A program made the position numbers and the translations under genes. From NCBI RefSeq assembly GCF_007747995.1, contig NZ_CP036276.1:1541001-1605000 (forward strand): a DNA stretch of 64,000 nt. Direction: 5' to 3'. The notes below the pieces were generated by a model. The model worked only from the letters and a program-made list of their open reading frames with translations. It was not told the origin of the DNA and made no database searches. The DNA is from Symmachiella dynata (GTDB taxonomy: Bacteria; Planctomycetota; Planctomycetia; Planctomycetales; Planctomycetaceae). The number at the start of each line of letters is the position of its first letter. The stretch's first letter is position 1. Below, piece after piece: positions 26,762 to 34,882 of the stretch.

Positions 26762-27700
26762 GTCGCAGCCATGTTGTTGGCCCGCGATCGACGACGTAAT
26801 TCAGTTTTTACAGCTCTTCGAAATCTTTTCAGCCTCAACAGAGAATTCACCAAAGTGACACAATGCGAACCGCAGAGAACAGTTTGAGGATTTCCGTTTC
26901 CATTGAGAAATGCTCGAAATAGTGGCTTGCATTGACGAATCGACAAGCAGCACATTACTGCCCAGCGTTGCTTGCCGTGGCGTGGCGCTCAAATCGCCTG
27001 AGTCGATGTTCTAACAAAAAGACAGTGGGGGGTCTAGGATGACGAGCCAAAAGACGCAAAAAATGGCAATGAGTTTCTGGGCCCTTCAAAACAATCGTTA
27101 CATGCCCTCGCGTCAAGCACTGAACGTGCCACTCAAGATGTCGAGTGTCACGGGTGTAGCGAATCGCAGGGGCGATCTTTTTCTTGACAAGGCTCAGGCT
27201 GTGGCAACGATTGCTCGTTGGCTGTTTCGCCGTGCTAATCATGGTTTCGTTGGTTGTCCATCAAAGTCAAGAGGACAATTCAGTGGGTTGTTGGTTTGGG
27301 GGGTGAGGAGGTTCGCCATCATCAACGCTATTGTGAATCCCACGTGAACTCACCGTGAATTCTGGGTCGCGAAAATCGCTGTGCAATTTTTACAGGGACA
27401 GTTTCTGGCAATTGCAATTCCGGGTCGCCGGGGTGCGGACGATCTGTGCAGTCCAGTCTGGGTGTGCGTTTCGCGCTGGTCGTGGTGAAGGGGTAGAGCG
27501 GGCGTGCGGTCTGTTTTGGAGGCCTGCTGAACAACGTGCTTGCGGTTATCGATTTGATAATTATCGCGCCCGGCGATATTTTATCCGCCGTTTCTGGTGT
27601 GGCTTGCCGAGGGGGAAGATGATTGTTTGGTGCTGTAAGGTGTTATGGTGTAGCGGTTTGTTGTGCTTCGGGTGATGTTTTTTTGCGTGTTGTTACGTTT

Positions 27701-27716
27701 TGGCACAACTGCTGCT
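27701..27716 (+). promoter_or_regulatory. sigma54 promoter of the PEP-CTERM gene
   Basis: TGGCAC-N5-CTGCT fits the -24/-12 consensus with one mismatch, and GG-N10-GC spacing is exact. It is preceded by a run of T. The start point would be near 27727, leaving a 73-nt leader that ends with the GGGGGT ribosome site before ATG 27800. Confidence 0.6.
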
Positions 27717-27799
27717 CTATTGTTTTATTGCAGCACGCCCTCTCTGTTAGGGTTTAGTTGGATTGCTGTTGTTAATCACCTGATGGTTGGGGGTCACCT

Positions 27800-28528
27800 A
27801 TGCGAAAAACCTGTTTCTTACTTGCTCTATCACTGGCCAGCTTTCCTGTAGTGGCCTCAGCAGCCTTTGGGCTCGCTTCATCGTCTGGAGTTGCATACGT
27901 CGATAATACCGGCGGCGCAATTACTGACTTCGATGAAGGTGCACTTGAGGATACGGAAAATGTTCCGTTCCTGGTGTTTGAAGGGGCTGAAGTGGCAACT
28001 TTTGACGTCGATCACGACGGGTCTTCGGGGACGTTCACTGAGTTTTCTCAGTTGGCTCCGACGACTTTGGATGTCGACAATTATGCCAGCTACCTGCTGC
28101 ACTTCGATCCGTTGGGACAGCCGGTTGATCATGTGAATGCCACTGGTTTTGTGGAATTCAATGACCAAACTCGGATCGTGGGTGTTGTGTTGCTGCCGGG
28201 AGCCGATACCGGTCCTGAGAGCACCACGGACAGCTTGGGTGCAACGGACGCCATTTATGGCCCCGGTTATACTTACTACGACACTTATACTTACCGTGGC
28301 TTGGAATTGGGTAACTCCTCTTCACCGGACGGATTTTCCATCGCCAGCGACGGTCGGACGTTTTCATTCGACTTGAACGCCATGGGTGCTGGAATCGATG
28401 AAGTTCGCTTGATCTTGCAAGCGGTTCCCGAGATGAGCTCCATTGTGACCTGGTCAATGATTGCTGGGTTGGGATTGGTCGTGACCCGTGCTCGTTCGAA
28501 GAAGCGTCGCGAGACTGCGGAAGCTTAA
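27800..28528 (+). CDS. secreted PEP-CTERM-like protein
   Basis: The first 22 residues form a Sec signal peptide (MRKTCFLLALSLASFPVVASA). The body (about 23-207) is acidic, rich in Asp, Thr and Gly, with no recognised enzyme motif. The C-terminus has the tripartite exosortase sorting signal: Val-Pro-Glu-Met-Ser-Ser at 209-214, a hydrophobic stretch to about 229 and the basic tail RARSKKRRE. The usual VPEP is VPEM here. It should be exported, cut by the exosortase encoded downstream and released into or attached to the extracellular matrix. A sigma54 promoter precedes it and a terminator follows it, so it is transcribed alone. Confidence 0.82.
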   Translation: MRKTCFLLALSLASFPVVASAAFGLASSSGVAYVDNTGGAITDFDEGALEDTENVPFLVFEGAEVATFDVDHDGSSGTFTEFSQLAPTTLDVDNYASYLLHFDPLGQPVDHVNATGFVEFNDQTRIVGVVLLPGADTGPESTTDSLGATDAIYGPGYTYYDTYTYRGLELGNSSSPDGFSIASDGRTFSFDLNAMGAGIDEVRLILQAVPEMSSIVTWSMIAGLGLVVTRARSKKRRETAEA

Positions 28529-28951
28529 GGCTGTGCCTGATGGGGGCAGGTCGTTCTGACGGTCCTGCCTGTGTTTGGTTGCTGCTTTGTTCTGTTGTGT
28601 AGTTATTGCAATAACGCAGCGGACGATTCTGCTAGAATTACAAAAACATTGACAGACGCCAGCATCATTGTTGGCGTCTGTTTTTCTGTAATAGGCCAGA
28701 GGGCGGGATTGCATTGTGCCGGTTGCGGGAGGGCGGTTGAATAGTTAGAGTTGCACGCCGGGAGAAGTTTACGCAAGGCTAGGTGTTGAGGGGGATTGGC
28801 GTGTTCGGTTCTCGATTTAGTCGTAGACCACCCCTCAAGGCTGGGCCGTTGCATTTCAAACATCCGAAGTATGTCGTCGGCAAATCGCTTGGCGACACCC
28901 GTCGGATGAGGGCCACAGACTCTGCTGCCTCAGCAAGGTGGCGTCATCGAA
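28529..28951. other. intergenic region between PEP-CTERM gene and exosortase
   Basis: The stretch contains a rho-independent terminator (28652-28686) and an earlier GGCAGG/CCTGCC hairpin (28553-28572). No gene is seen. A weak -24/-12-like sequence ends at 28852; its -24 half is poor, so it is not called as a promoter. Confidence 0.5.
28652..28686 (+). terminator. rho-independent terminator of the PEP-CTERM gene
   Basis: A 10-bp perfect stem, ACAGACGCCA and TGGCGTCTGT, around a 10-nt loop is followed by a run of T (28681-28685). It ends the PEP-CTERM transcript about 120 bp after the stop codon, which separates it from the exosortase gene. Confidence 0.85.
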
Positions 28952-31900
28952 ATGTCATATAACAAACAGCGGCTCATTCCATTTGCGCTGCTTCTCATTG
29001 GCGTTTGGGCGTATTGGAGTCCGCTGCAAAGCATTGTTGAAAATTGGTCGTCGAACGCCGATTACTCGCACGGATTCATCGTCCCATTTATTTGTGCCGC
29101 TATTCTCTATCTGCGGCGCGAGTCACTGCCTGAGATGGCGCCCACGGTCTCGTTTGCCGGGCTGGCATTGATGCTTTTCGCCTGTCTCATGCGCTACTCC
29201 TCGGGGCGGCTTTATTTCCCAGAACTTGATGCTTGGTCGCTCCCCGTTTGGATTGGCGGCTGGGTCTGGATGTGCTTTGGATGGCGCTGTTTTCGCTGGG
29301 CTGCGCCTGCGATAGGGTTTTTATGTTTTGCAATGCCCCTGCCCGCGACAATCGAAATTGCCCTGAGTACGCCCCTGCAAAAGCTCGCAGCCGGCTGCTC
29401 GGCATGGACATTGCGACTGTTTTCACAACCGGCAATTGTGGATGGGACTGTGATCCTGCTCGACGGTCATCAGTTTGAGGTCGAACGAGCCTGTAGCGGG
29501 TTACGGATGTTTTTCGGCATCTTGGCGCTTGCCGTGGCGACCATCACCTTGGCCCGAACGAGTCTCTGGAAATCGCTCTTACTATTGGCCGCTGTGATCC
29601 CGGTTTCGATCATCGCTAATGTGATACGTATCGACGTGACAGCTTTGCTGGCCAAATATTGGTCGGGTGAAGTCTCCGAGCGATTCTCACACGACTTTGC
29701 CGCAGTGGCTATGGTCCCGCTGGCAGCGGCGATGTTTTGGGGCGTGCTGGTTCTGTTGGACGCAACGAGCCGCCGGTTTGCGGCGAGTAAGTCTTCTGGA
29801 TCGTCGTGGGTGTTGCGGTTGGGCGTGGCTGCGGTGGTGCTGATTGTCTCGGTGCTCTTCATGCAACGATATTTTGAAAGTCGCACACTCAGCACGCTAC
29901 AAAAGACGGCAGAGCGATATGAAGCCGAAGAGAATTATGAGAAGGCGGCGACGTACTACTCGCGTTATTTGTCAATCGATCCCGATGATTCCGACGTGGC
30001 GATTCAGTTTGCTGAGATGTCGCATCGTTCGGCGCACGCGAATGGGACTTGGTTGCGCGTGGCACAACTCTATTTGCATGCTTGGGAGTTGGCTCCACAG
30101 CAGGTGGAATTGGCAGTGACAGCCGCACAGATTGCGACCAAATTCCACGAGTATCGCATGGCCTTGGATATCTACGAAGAACTGAGATCCAACCCGCACG
30201 ATGCCTCGGAGATATCGCAAAGCGAACTCGAGAAGCTCTATGCGGATTCGTTGGTCGCCTACTTGCGTTGGGAAAGAGGCCGGGCCAATGTCACGTGGCA
30301 AGAAGCGATTGACGTTTTGCATCAAGTGATGGAAAGCGGGGATTACGAGGTATCGCACGCTGCGACCCTCGCTTCGGCCATCATGGATTTTTCGCCGCAA
30401 ACGGAGACAGAGGGCGGTCCCGAGGAGGCTGGCACTCCTCACGTTTCCGCATGCCAAGTGCTGGAAAAGCTGGTCAAAGAGAAAGCTGAAGTCCCCTTGG
30501 CGTGGTTGGCAAAGTACGAATTCGAGCGGGTGTATGGAAGTTGCTCCGACGCGGATAGCGAAGTCAGTTTGCAGCAGGCACTCAAGTTGGTTTCGCAGTC
30601 GAGCGGTCTGGAGGCGGCTCGGGTTTATTACGTTGCTGCGCAGTTGCAGATGCAGAAAGAGAACTCTCAGGCGGCCCAGGAATTGTTGGAAAAAGCAATC
30701 GCCGCACAACCCGATTTCCACCTGCCCCACTTGGCGCGTGCCAAGTTATTCTTGGCCGAAGGGGGCGCTGAGGGGGACAGCAAGGCGATCGCCGCTTTGG
30801 AAAATGGGTTGGAACAAGTCTTGGCGAAAAAAGGGCGCACGGAATTATCGTTGCTCGTGCCGCTCGCCTCGCTGCTGGCGCGAACCGGGCAGTTTGAAAA
30901 GGCCGAGGCGCTGGTCGTTCCTTTAGAGAAACATGCCCCGAACATTTCAGAAAGCGAGAGAGGCGCGGTGCTGGGAAGCATCGCTCTGGTCCGTGGACGC
31001 ATCGCTGCGGCAGAGCAATCCCCGCGTCACGCATTGGGCGTGTTGAGCTCGTTTCTGGGAACATCAGACATGGAGCTGGCTCAAAACCAGTTTCCCAAAG
31101 TATACGCCGAAATCTGGAGCTTTTATGGCGACCTGTGTTTCGGGATGGGACAACTCGATGTCGCCATGGACGCCTATGGCCGTGCAAGCGATTTGAATCC
31201 CAGCCTGGCCGCTGCCCGGTTGCAATTGGCCAACCTTGCGACCCGATCTGGAAATTTGGAATTGGCCGAGAAACAATTCATGGCCGTCATGGGCGGTACG
31301 GAGGAGATTCAACTCAATGCCGCGATCGGCTTGGCGAAAGTCGAACTGCAACGCCAAAAGTCCCTACCCAAGCAGCAGCGGGACTGGGCTGCCGTCACAA
31401 AGGCATTGGAAAAAGCTGCCCAGCATGGCGCTCCCCATGAAACGATCGAGCTGGTTTCCGTGGAGATGATGATTGCCCAAGGGCAAGTTGATGAAGCGGT
31501 CGCACGCTTAGAAAACTCGCTGGAAGTCAACAGCGACTCGGCATTGTTGTGGCAAGATTATGCTGCATTAAAGTTGCAGATGGGCGACTATCAGACGGCA
31601 TTGCAGGCCGCAAAAAAATTCCGGGACCTGTCCGATAATCGGGCGCGTGCCACGGTACTGCAATCGCGTGTGCTCGTCGGTGACAATCAAGTTGAAGAGG
31701 CGATTGCGCTGCTCCAAAAAGAGTTAAAGGTTGAGCAAGCAGCGGCCAAACAAGGTGAGCTATGGATCGAGCTTTCGCATTTGTATTTGCGCAATGGCGA
31801 CATGCCGCGTGCCATCGAGATCCTAGAGTCTGCCCACGAGCGCCTGCCGCAAAATAAGGAAATCGTTGACGAAGCTGCCCGGCTGGCCTGGTTGCGACAA

Positions 31901-34165
31901 GAGTGGAATCAGCTTGCCAAATATGCCCAATGGCTCCAGGAAATCGAAGGTCCCCAAGGAACCGAATGGCGAGCGTATCAGGCCCAAATTTTATTAGCCA
32001 GCTTGGAATCTGCGAACGATCCCAATTTCGAAAAGGCGCATGGATTGATTCAATTCGTCAATGACCGCCGCCCCAATTGGCCGAAATCAAAGATCCTGTT
32101 GGGCGAACTTTCGCTGCTGCAAGGCAAATATCTGGCGGCCTTGTCCTCTTATCAGGAGGCCTGGAAACTGGGTAGCCGCAACATTTTGTTGGCGGACCGC
32201 ATTATCGATATGTATACGCGGACCAATAGCAAGCTGAAGGCGCAAGAGTTTGTCACCCAGGCGAGCAAGATGTTGGCGTTCTCGCCTCAACTGTTTGACC
32301 GCGCCGTGCCGTATTACGCGCAAGGAACGGAACGAGAACAGGCGCTGATTCTTGCAAAATCCTGGGCCGAATCCCGTCCGGATGATGTCGACACGCAATT
32401 GCGGTTGGGGCGCGTGTTGATGATGTTGGCCGAGGGCGAAGTCAGAGATAAGAAACAAAAATCTGCTTTTCTCACCGAAGCCGAAAACGCGTTTCGCAAG
32501 GCAGTGGACAATTCGCCGTCTAATATCCGCTCATGGGTGGCCTTCGTCAATTTTTATGATCAGGTTCTTGATTCGCGCGAAGACGCTATTTCCACCCTTC
32601 AAGAACTCGCCCAACAAGCCTCGATCAGTGATCGCCACAAATCGTTTGTGTTGGCTCAACTTTATACGCGTTTGGGACTCGTGGATGAGGCCCGCCGGTA
32701 TTACCTGGAGTCGATCATCTTATCGAGTGATGCCGGGGATCCGCGCAGCCTACAAATACTGATGCATGCCGCGCAATTCTATTTCGCACAGTCACCGCAA
32801 TTGGCCGAAATGCTCACGCGTCGCGTGCTTGTAGCAAAGCCCAACAACCGCTTTGCGAAGTTGATGCTGGCCAATTTGCTTTTGAAGGACGGCGAAAAGT
32901 CTGCGACCGAGGAAGCTGGCCGTGTGCTGAAGCAAGAGTTCGAGGATATCGAGCAGAACCCTCAATCCGCCGTGATTCGCGCCCGAATTCGGTTTCTGTC
33001 CCAGCGCGGTACACCAAGCGACTACACCGAGGCGGTCGGATTGGCCGAAGGCATTCTGGATAAAAAGCCTGACGACTTGCGGACCATGGCCGATTTGTAT
33101 GAGCACGTAGATCGTATTAGCGCGGCATTTGGAATCCTCGATGATCTGGGAAACCGCGTGACACCGCGCCCACAAGATCTCACCGAATACCTACGCTTCT
33201 GGCAACAGCATTTTCTTGCAGCGCCGGATCAAGAGGATACCGTCGCATTTGAAGGGGGCGCTAAACAGATTTATGCAAAGTTAGCCGAGACAGCGGAAGG
33301 GCTGGGTGAATTTGTTCGCTGGAAGATCCGCGAACTCAAAGTGAAAACATCGGAGCCGCAACTCAGCTCGGACGATACGGAATCCCTGGCGAATGAAATC
33401 CGCGCGACGTCGGCCTTTCAGGCGGCGAGCACCGTTGAAGAACAGCAGGCTTTGTTAACGCGTATGCTTTCTGTGGCGATCCATGAAAATGAACCCCATT
33501 TGGCTGTCTATTTGAGTGAGCATGGCTTTACAAAATTGTCCTCAGAAGCGGCGGCCCGCAGTCTGATTGATGCATTGATTATTAACCGCGATGTCAAAAG
33601 CAGTCACAACGCAGTGGTCGACGATTTTCTTGCCCGGGCCACCGCAACTGACGTCTCTGCAACTGGCGATTCACTGGTTCAATTGCTAGGGGATTTGCGG
33701 TTTCTGCAAGGACGTTATGACGACGCGGTGCTGCTCTACCGCAAAGTGTTGGAGCGTACGCCCGACTCGACCATGGCGCAGAATAACTTGGCGTTGGCGA
33801 TTGCCGAAACCTCCTCGCCCATTCAAGAGGCGCGGGCGATCCTGCAAGCTGCCCTTGAGCAACAGCCTGATAGCCTACAACTGAATGACTCCCTCGCAAC
33901 CATTGAGTTGATTGACGGCAATGCACAACGGGTGATCGATCGGCTCACACCACTTGCAAACGAATCGCTTGCCGGCGCCTCGCTTTGGCTGCACTTGGCC
34001 GAAGCATACAGCCAGATCGGAAACGATCAGTCTGCGCAGGACGCCTTCCAACGTGCTTTGGCCTTGGGTATCGAACGACAGGTGCTATCTGCACGGGATC
34101 AGAAATGGCTGCGCGACCTGTCGGAGCATTTTCGACATGCGTTGTTTGTGAAAGGCTCGTCCTGA
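28952..34165 (+). CDS. exosortase fused to a giant TPR domain
   Basis: Residues 1-305 are an exosortase: about eight to ten membrane segments with the catalytic Cys181 in ERACSGLR, Arg226 in NVIRID and His247 in FSHDFAA, the family's Cys-Arg-His set. It should cut PEP-CTERM proteins at the inner membrane. From about residue 306 to 1737 the protein is soluble and made of tetratricopeptide-type helical pairs, for example YEKAATYYSRYLSIDPDDSD and LRFLQGRYDDAVLLYRKVLE. A stand-alone exosortase is normally about 280-320 residues, so the TPR part is over four times larger. It probably organises protein partners of the glycan and sorting machinery. The EpsI gene follows after 10 bp. Confidence 0.92.
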   Translation: MSYNKQRLIPFALLLIGVWAYWSPLQSIVENWSSNADYSHGFIVPFICAAILYLRRESLPEMAPTVSFAGLALMLFACLMRYSSGRLYFPELDAWSLPVWIGGWVWMCFGWRCFRWAAPAIGFLCFAMPLPATIEIALSTPLQKLAAGCSAWTLRLFSQPAIVDGTVILLDGHQFEVERACSGLRMFFGILALAVATITLARTSLWKSLLLLAAVIPVSIIANVIRIDVTALLAKYWSGEVSERFSHDFAAVAMVPLAAAMFWGVLVLLDATSRRFAASKSSGSSWVLRLGVAAVVLIVSVLFMQRYFESRTLSTLQKTAERYEAEENYEKAATYYSRYLSIDPDDSDVAIQFAEMSHRSAHANGTWLRVAQLYLHAWELAPQQVELAVTAAQIATKFHEYRMALDIYEELRSNPHDASEISQSELEKLYADSLVAYLRWERGRANVTWQEAIDVLHQVMESGDYEVSHAATLASAIMDFSPQTETEGGPEEAGTPHVSACQVLEKLVKEKAEVPLAWLAKYEFERVYGSCSDADSEVSLQQALKLVSQSSGLEAARVYYVAAQLQMQKENSQAAQELLEKAIAAQPDFHLPHLARAKLFLAEGGAEGDSKAIAALENGLEQVLAKKGRTELSLLVPLASLLARTGQFEKAEALVVPLEKHAPNISESERGAVLGSIALVRGRIAAAEQSPRHALGVLSSFLGTSDMELAQNQFPKVYAEIWSFYGDLCFGMGQLDVAMDAYGRASDLNPSLAAARLQLANLATRSGNLELAEKQFMAVMGGTEEIQLNAAIGLAKVELQRQKSLPKQQRDWAAVTKALEKAAQHGAPHETIELVSVEMMIAQGQVDEAVARLENSLEVNSDSALLWQDYAALKLQMGDYQTALQAAKKFRDLSDNRARATVLQSRVLVGDNQVEEAIALLQKELKVEQAAAKQGELWIELSHLYLRNGDMPRAIEILESAHERLPQNKEIVDEAARLAWLRQEWNQLAKYAQWLQEIEGPQGTEWRAYQAQILLASLESANDPNFEKAHGLIQFVNDRRPNWPKSKILLGELSLLQGKYLAALSSYQEAWKLGSRNILLADRIIDMYTRTNSKLKAQEFVTQASKMLAFSPQLFDRAVPYYAQGTEREQALILAKSWAESRPDDVDTQLRLGRVLMMLAEGEVRDKKQKSAFLTEAENAFRKAVDNSPSNIRSWVAFVNFYDQVLDSREDAISTLQELAQQASISDRHKSFVLAQLYTRLGLVDEARRYYLESIILSSDAGDPRSLQILMHAAQFYFAQSPQLAEMLTRRVLVAKPNNRFAKLMLANLLLKDGEKSATEEAGRVLKQEFEDIEQNPQSAVIRARIRFLSQRGTPSDYTEAVGLAEGILDKKPDDLRTMADLYEHVDRISAAFGILDDLGNRVTPRPQDLTEYLRFWQQHFLAAPDQEDTVAFEGGAKQIYAKLAETAEGLGEFVRWKIRELKVKTSEPQLSSDDTESLANEIRATSAFQAASTVEEQQALLTRMLSVAIHENEPHLAVYLSEHGFTKLSSEAAARSLIDALIINRDVKSSHNAVVDDFLARATATDVSATGDSLVQLLGDLRFLQGRYDDAVLLYRKVLERTPDSTMAQNNLALAIAETSSPIQEARAILQAALEQQPDSLQLNDSLATIELIDGNAQRVIDRLTPLANESLAGASLWLHLAEAYSQIGNDQSAQDAFQRALALGIERQVLSARDQKWLRDLSEHFRHALFVKGSS

Positions 34166-34175
34166 GGGGATTATC

Positions 34176-34826
34176 ATGATAAAAACCGCGATTGCATTAG
34201 CGATAGCTGCACTGGTCACCGTGGCCTCCGCTCAACTGCAGCCGGGACACCTTTACCAGCAGGCTCCTGCAGAAATTCTTGAAAAGGAATCGCAACGTCT
34301 TGAGAACTTTCCCGTGGCATTTGGGAATTGGGACGCGCAAGCCGAGGGCGATCCGCTGCCTGAAGGCGTGCAAACAGAATTGGGACTTGAGAATTATCTC
34401 AGCAGGGTCTATCGCAATCGAGAGACCAATCAACAGGTCGCCTTGTTGATCATGGTGGGTTCACCGGGCCGTTTGGTTCGCCATCCGCCGGACATTTGCT
34501 ATTCCAATCGCGGCAGCCGGACGTTTTCTACCGGTAAGATTCTGATCGAAGATGCAGACGCGACAGATAACTTTCGGTCTCTGGCCTATGTCGGGGACGA
34601 TTCATTGGAGACGTCTGACGAGTTCGTCGTTGCGTATGGACACACCGCCGATACGCAATGGGATGTGCCGCGCTTTCCGCGATTCACTTATGGGAGCGAA
34701 TCATTCTTGTACAAAATGCAAGTGCTCGTTGCTGGGGGAGACAATAACGAAGAACGGATTCAGACTGCGGAGATGTTTCTGACGGACTGTGTCCAAGCGT
34801 TCCAAACGCTACGAAGTGCGAAATGA
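34176..34826 (+). CDS. exosortase-associated EpsI-like protein (DUF3485)
   Basis: A signal peptide or membrane anchor covers residues 1-19. The conserved block VRHPPDICYSNRGSR holds the Cys-Tyr pattern shared by EpsI/DUF3485 proteins, which accompany exosortases and are needed in some species for polysaccharide production. The product should act in the periplasm beside the exosortase. It begins 10 bp after the exosortase stop and is clearly in the same operon. Confidence 0.85.
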   Translation: MIKTAIALAIAALVTVASAQLQPGHLYQQAPAEILEKESQRLENFPVAFGNWDAQAEGDPLPEGVQTELGLENYLSRVYRNRETNQQVALLIMVGSPGRLVRHPPDICYSNRGSRTFSTGKILIEDADATDNFRSLAYVGDDSLETSDEFVVAYGHTADTQWDVPRFPRFTYGSESFLYKMQVLVAGGDNNEERIQTAEMFLTDCVQAFQTLRSAK

Positions 34827-34882
34827 AAATGCCGCGACCGAAAACGATTCGGTGCATGGCTTTTTAAATATCAAGATGCGAA

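Larger units (their letters stand above)
26328..27799. other. 1.47-kb regulatory intergenic region
   Basis: None of the open frames here (up to 106 codons) has a protein-like composition or a ribosome site, so I call no gene. Visible sites are a candidate -24/-12 promoter for the activator (26462-26478), a perfect 9-bp inverted repeat (26742-26761) and a good -24/-12 promoter (27701-27716) for the PEP-CTERM gene. The long AT- and T-rich spacer between divergent genes is typical of activator-bound control regions, and a small RNA cannot be ruled out. Confidence 0.5.

Noticed and set aside
26404-26955. Two minus-strand open frames of 78 and 104 codons
   Set aside because: Composition is not protein-like, and the first overlaps the candidate promoter of the activator gene.
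27039-27675. Open frames of 102 and 106 codons before the PEP-CTERM gene
   Set aside because: The predicted peptides are rich in Arg, Cys and Trp with no domain pattern, they lack ribosome sites, and they read through the sigma54 control region.
28839-28856. -24/-12-like sequence GGCTGGGCCGTTGCAT before the exosortase gene
   Set aside because: The -12 half is good, but the -24 half has two mismatches in GGCAC and there is no T before GG. Chance matches are expected in GC-rich DNA.
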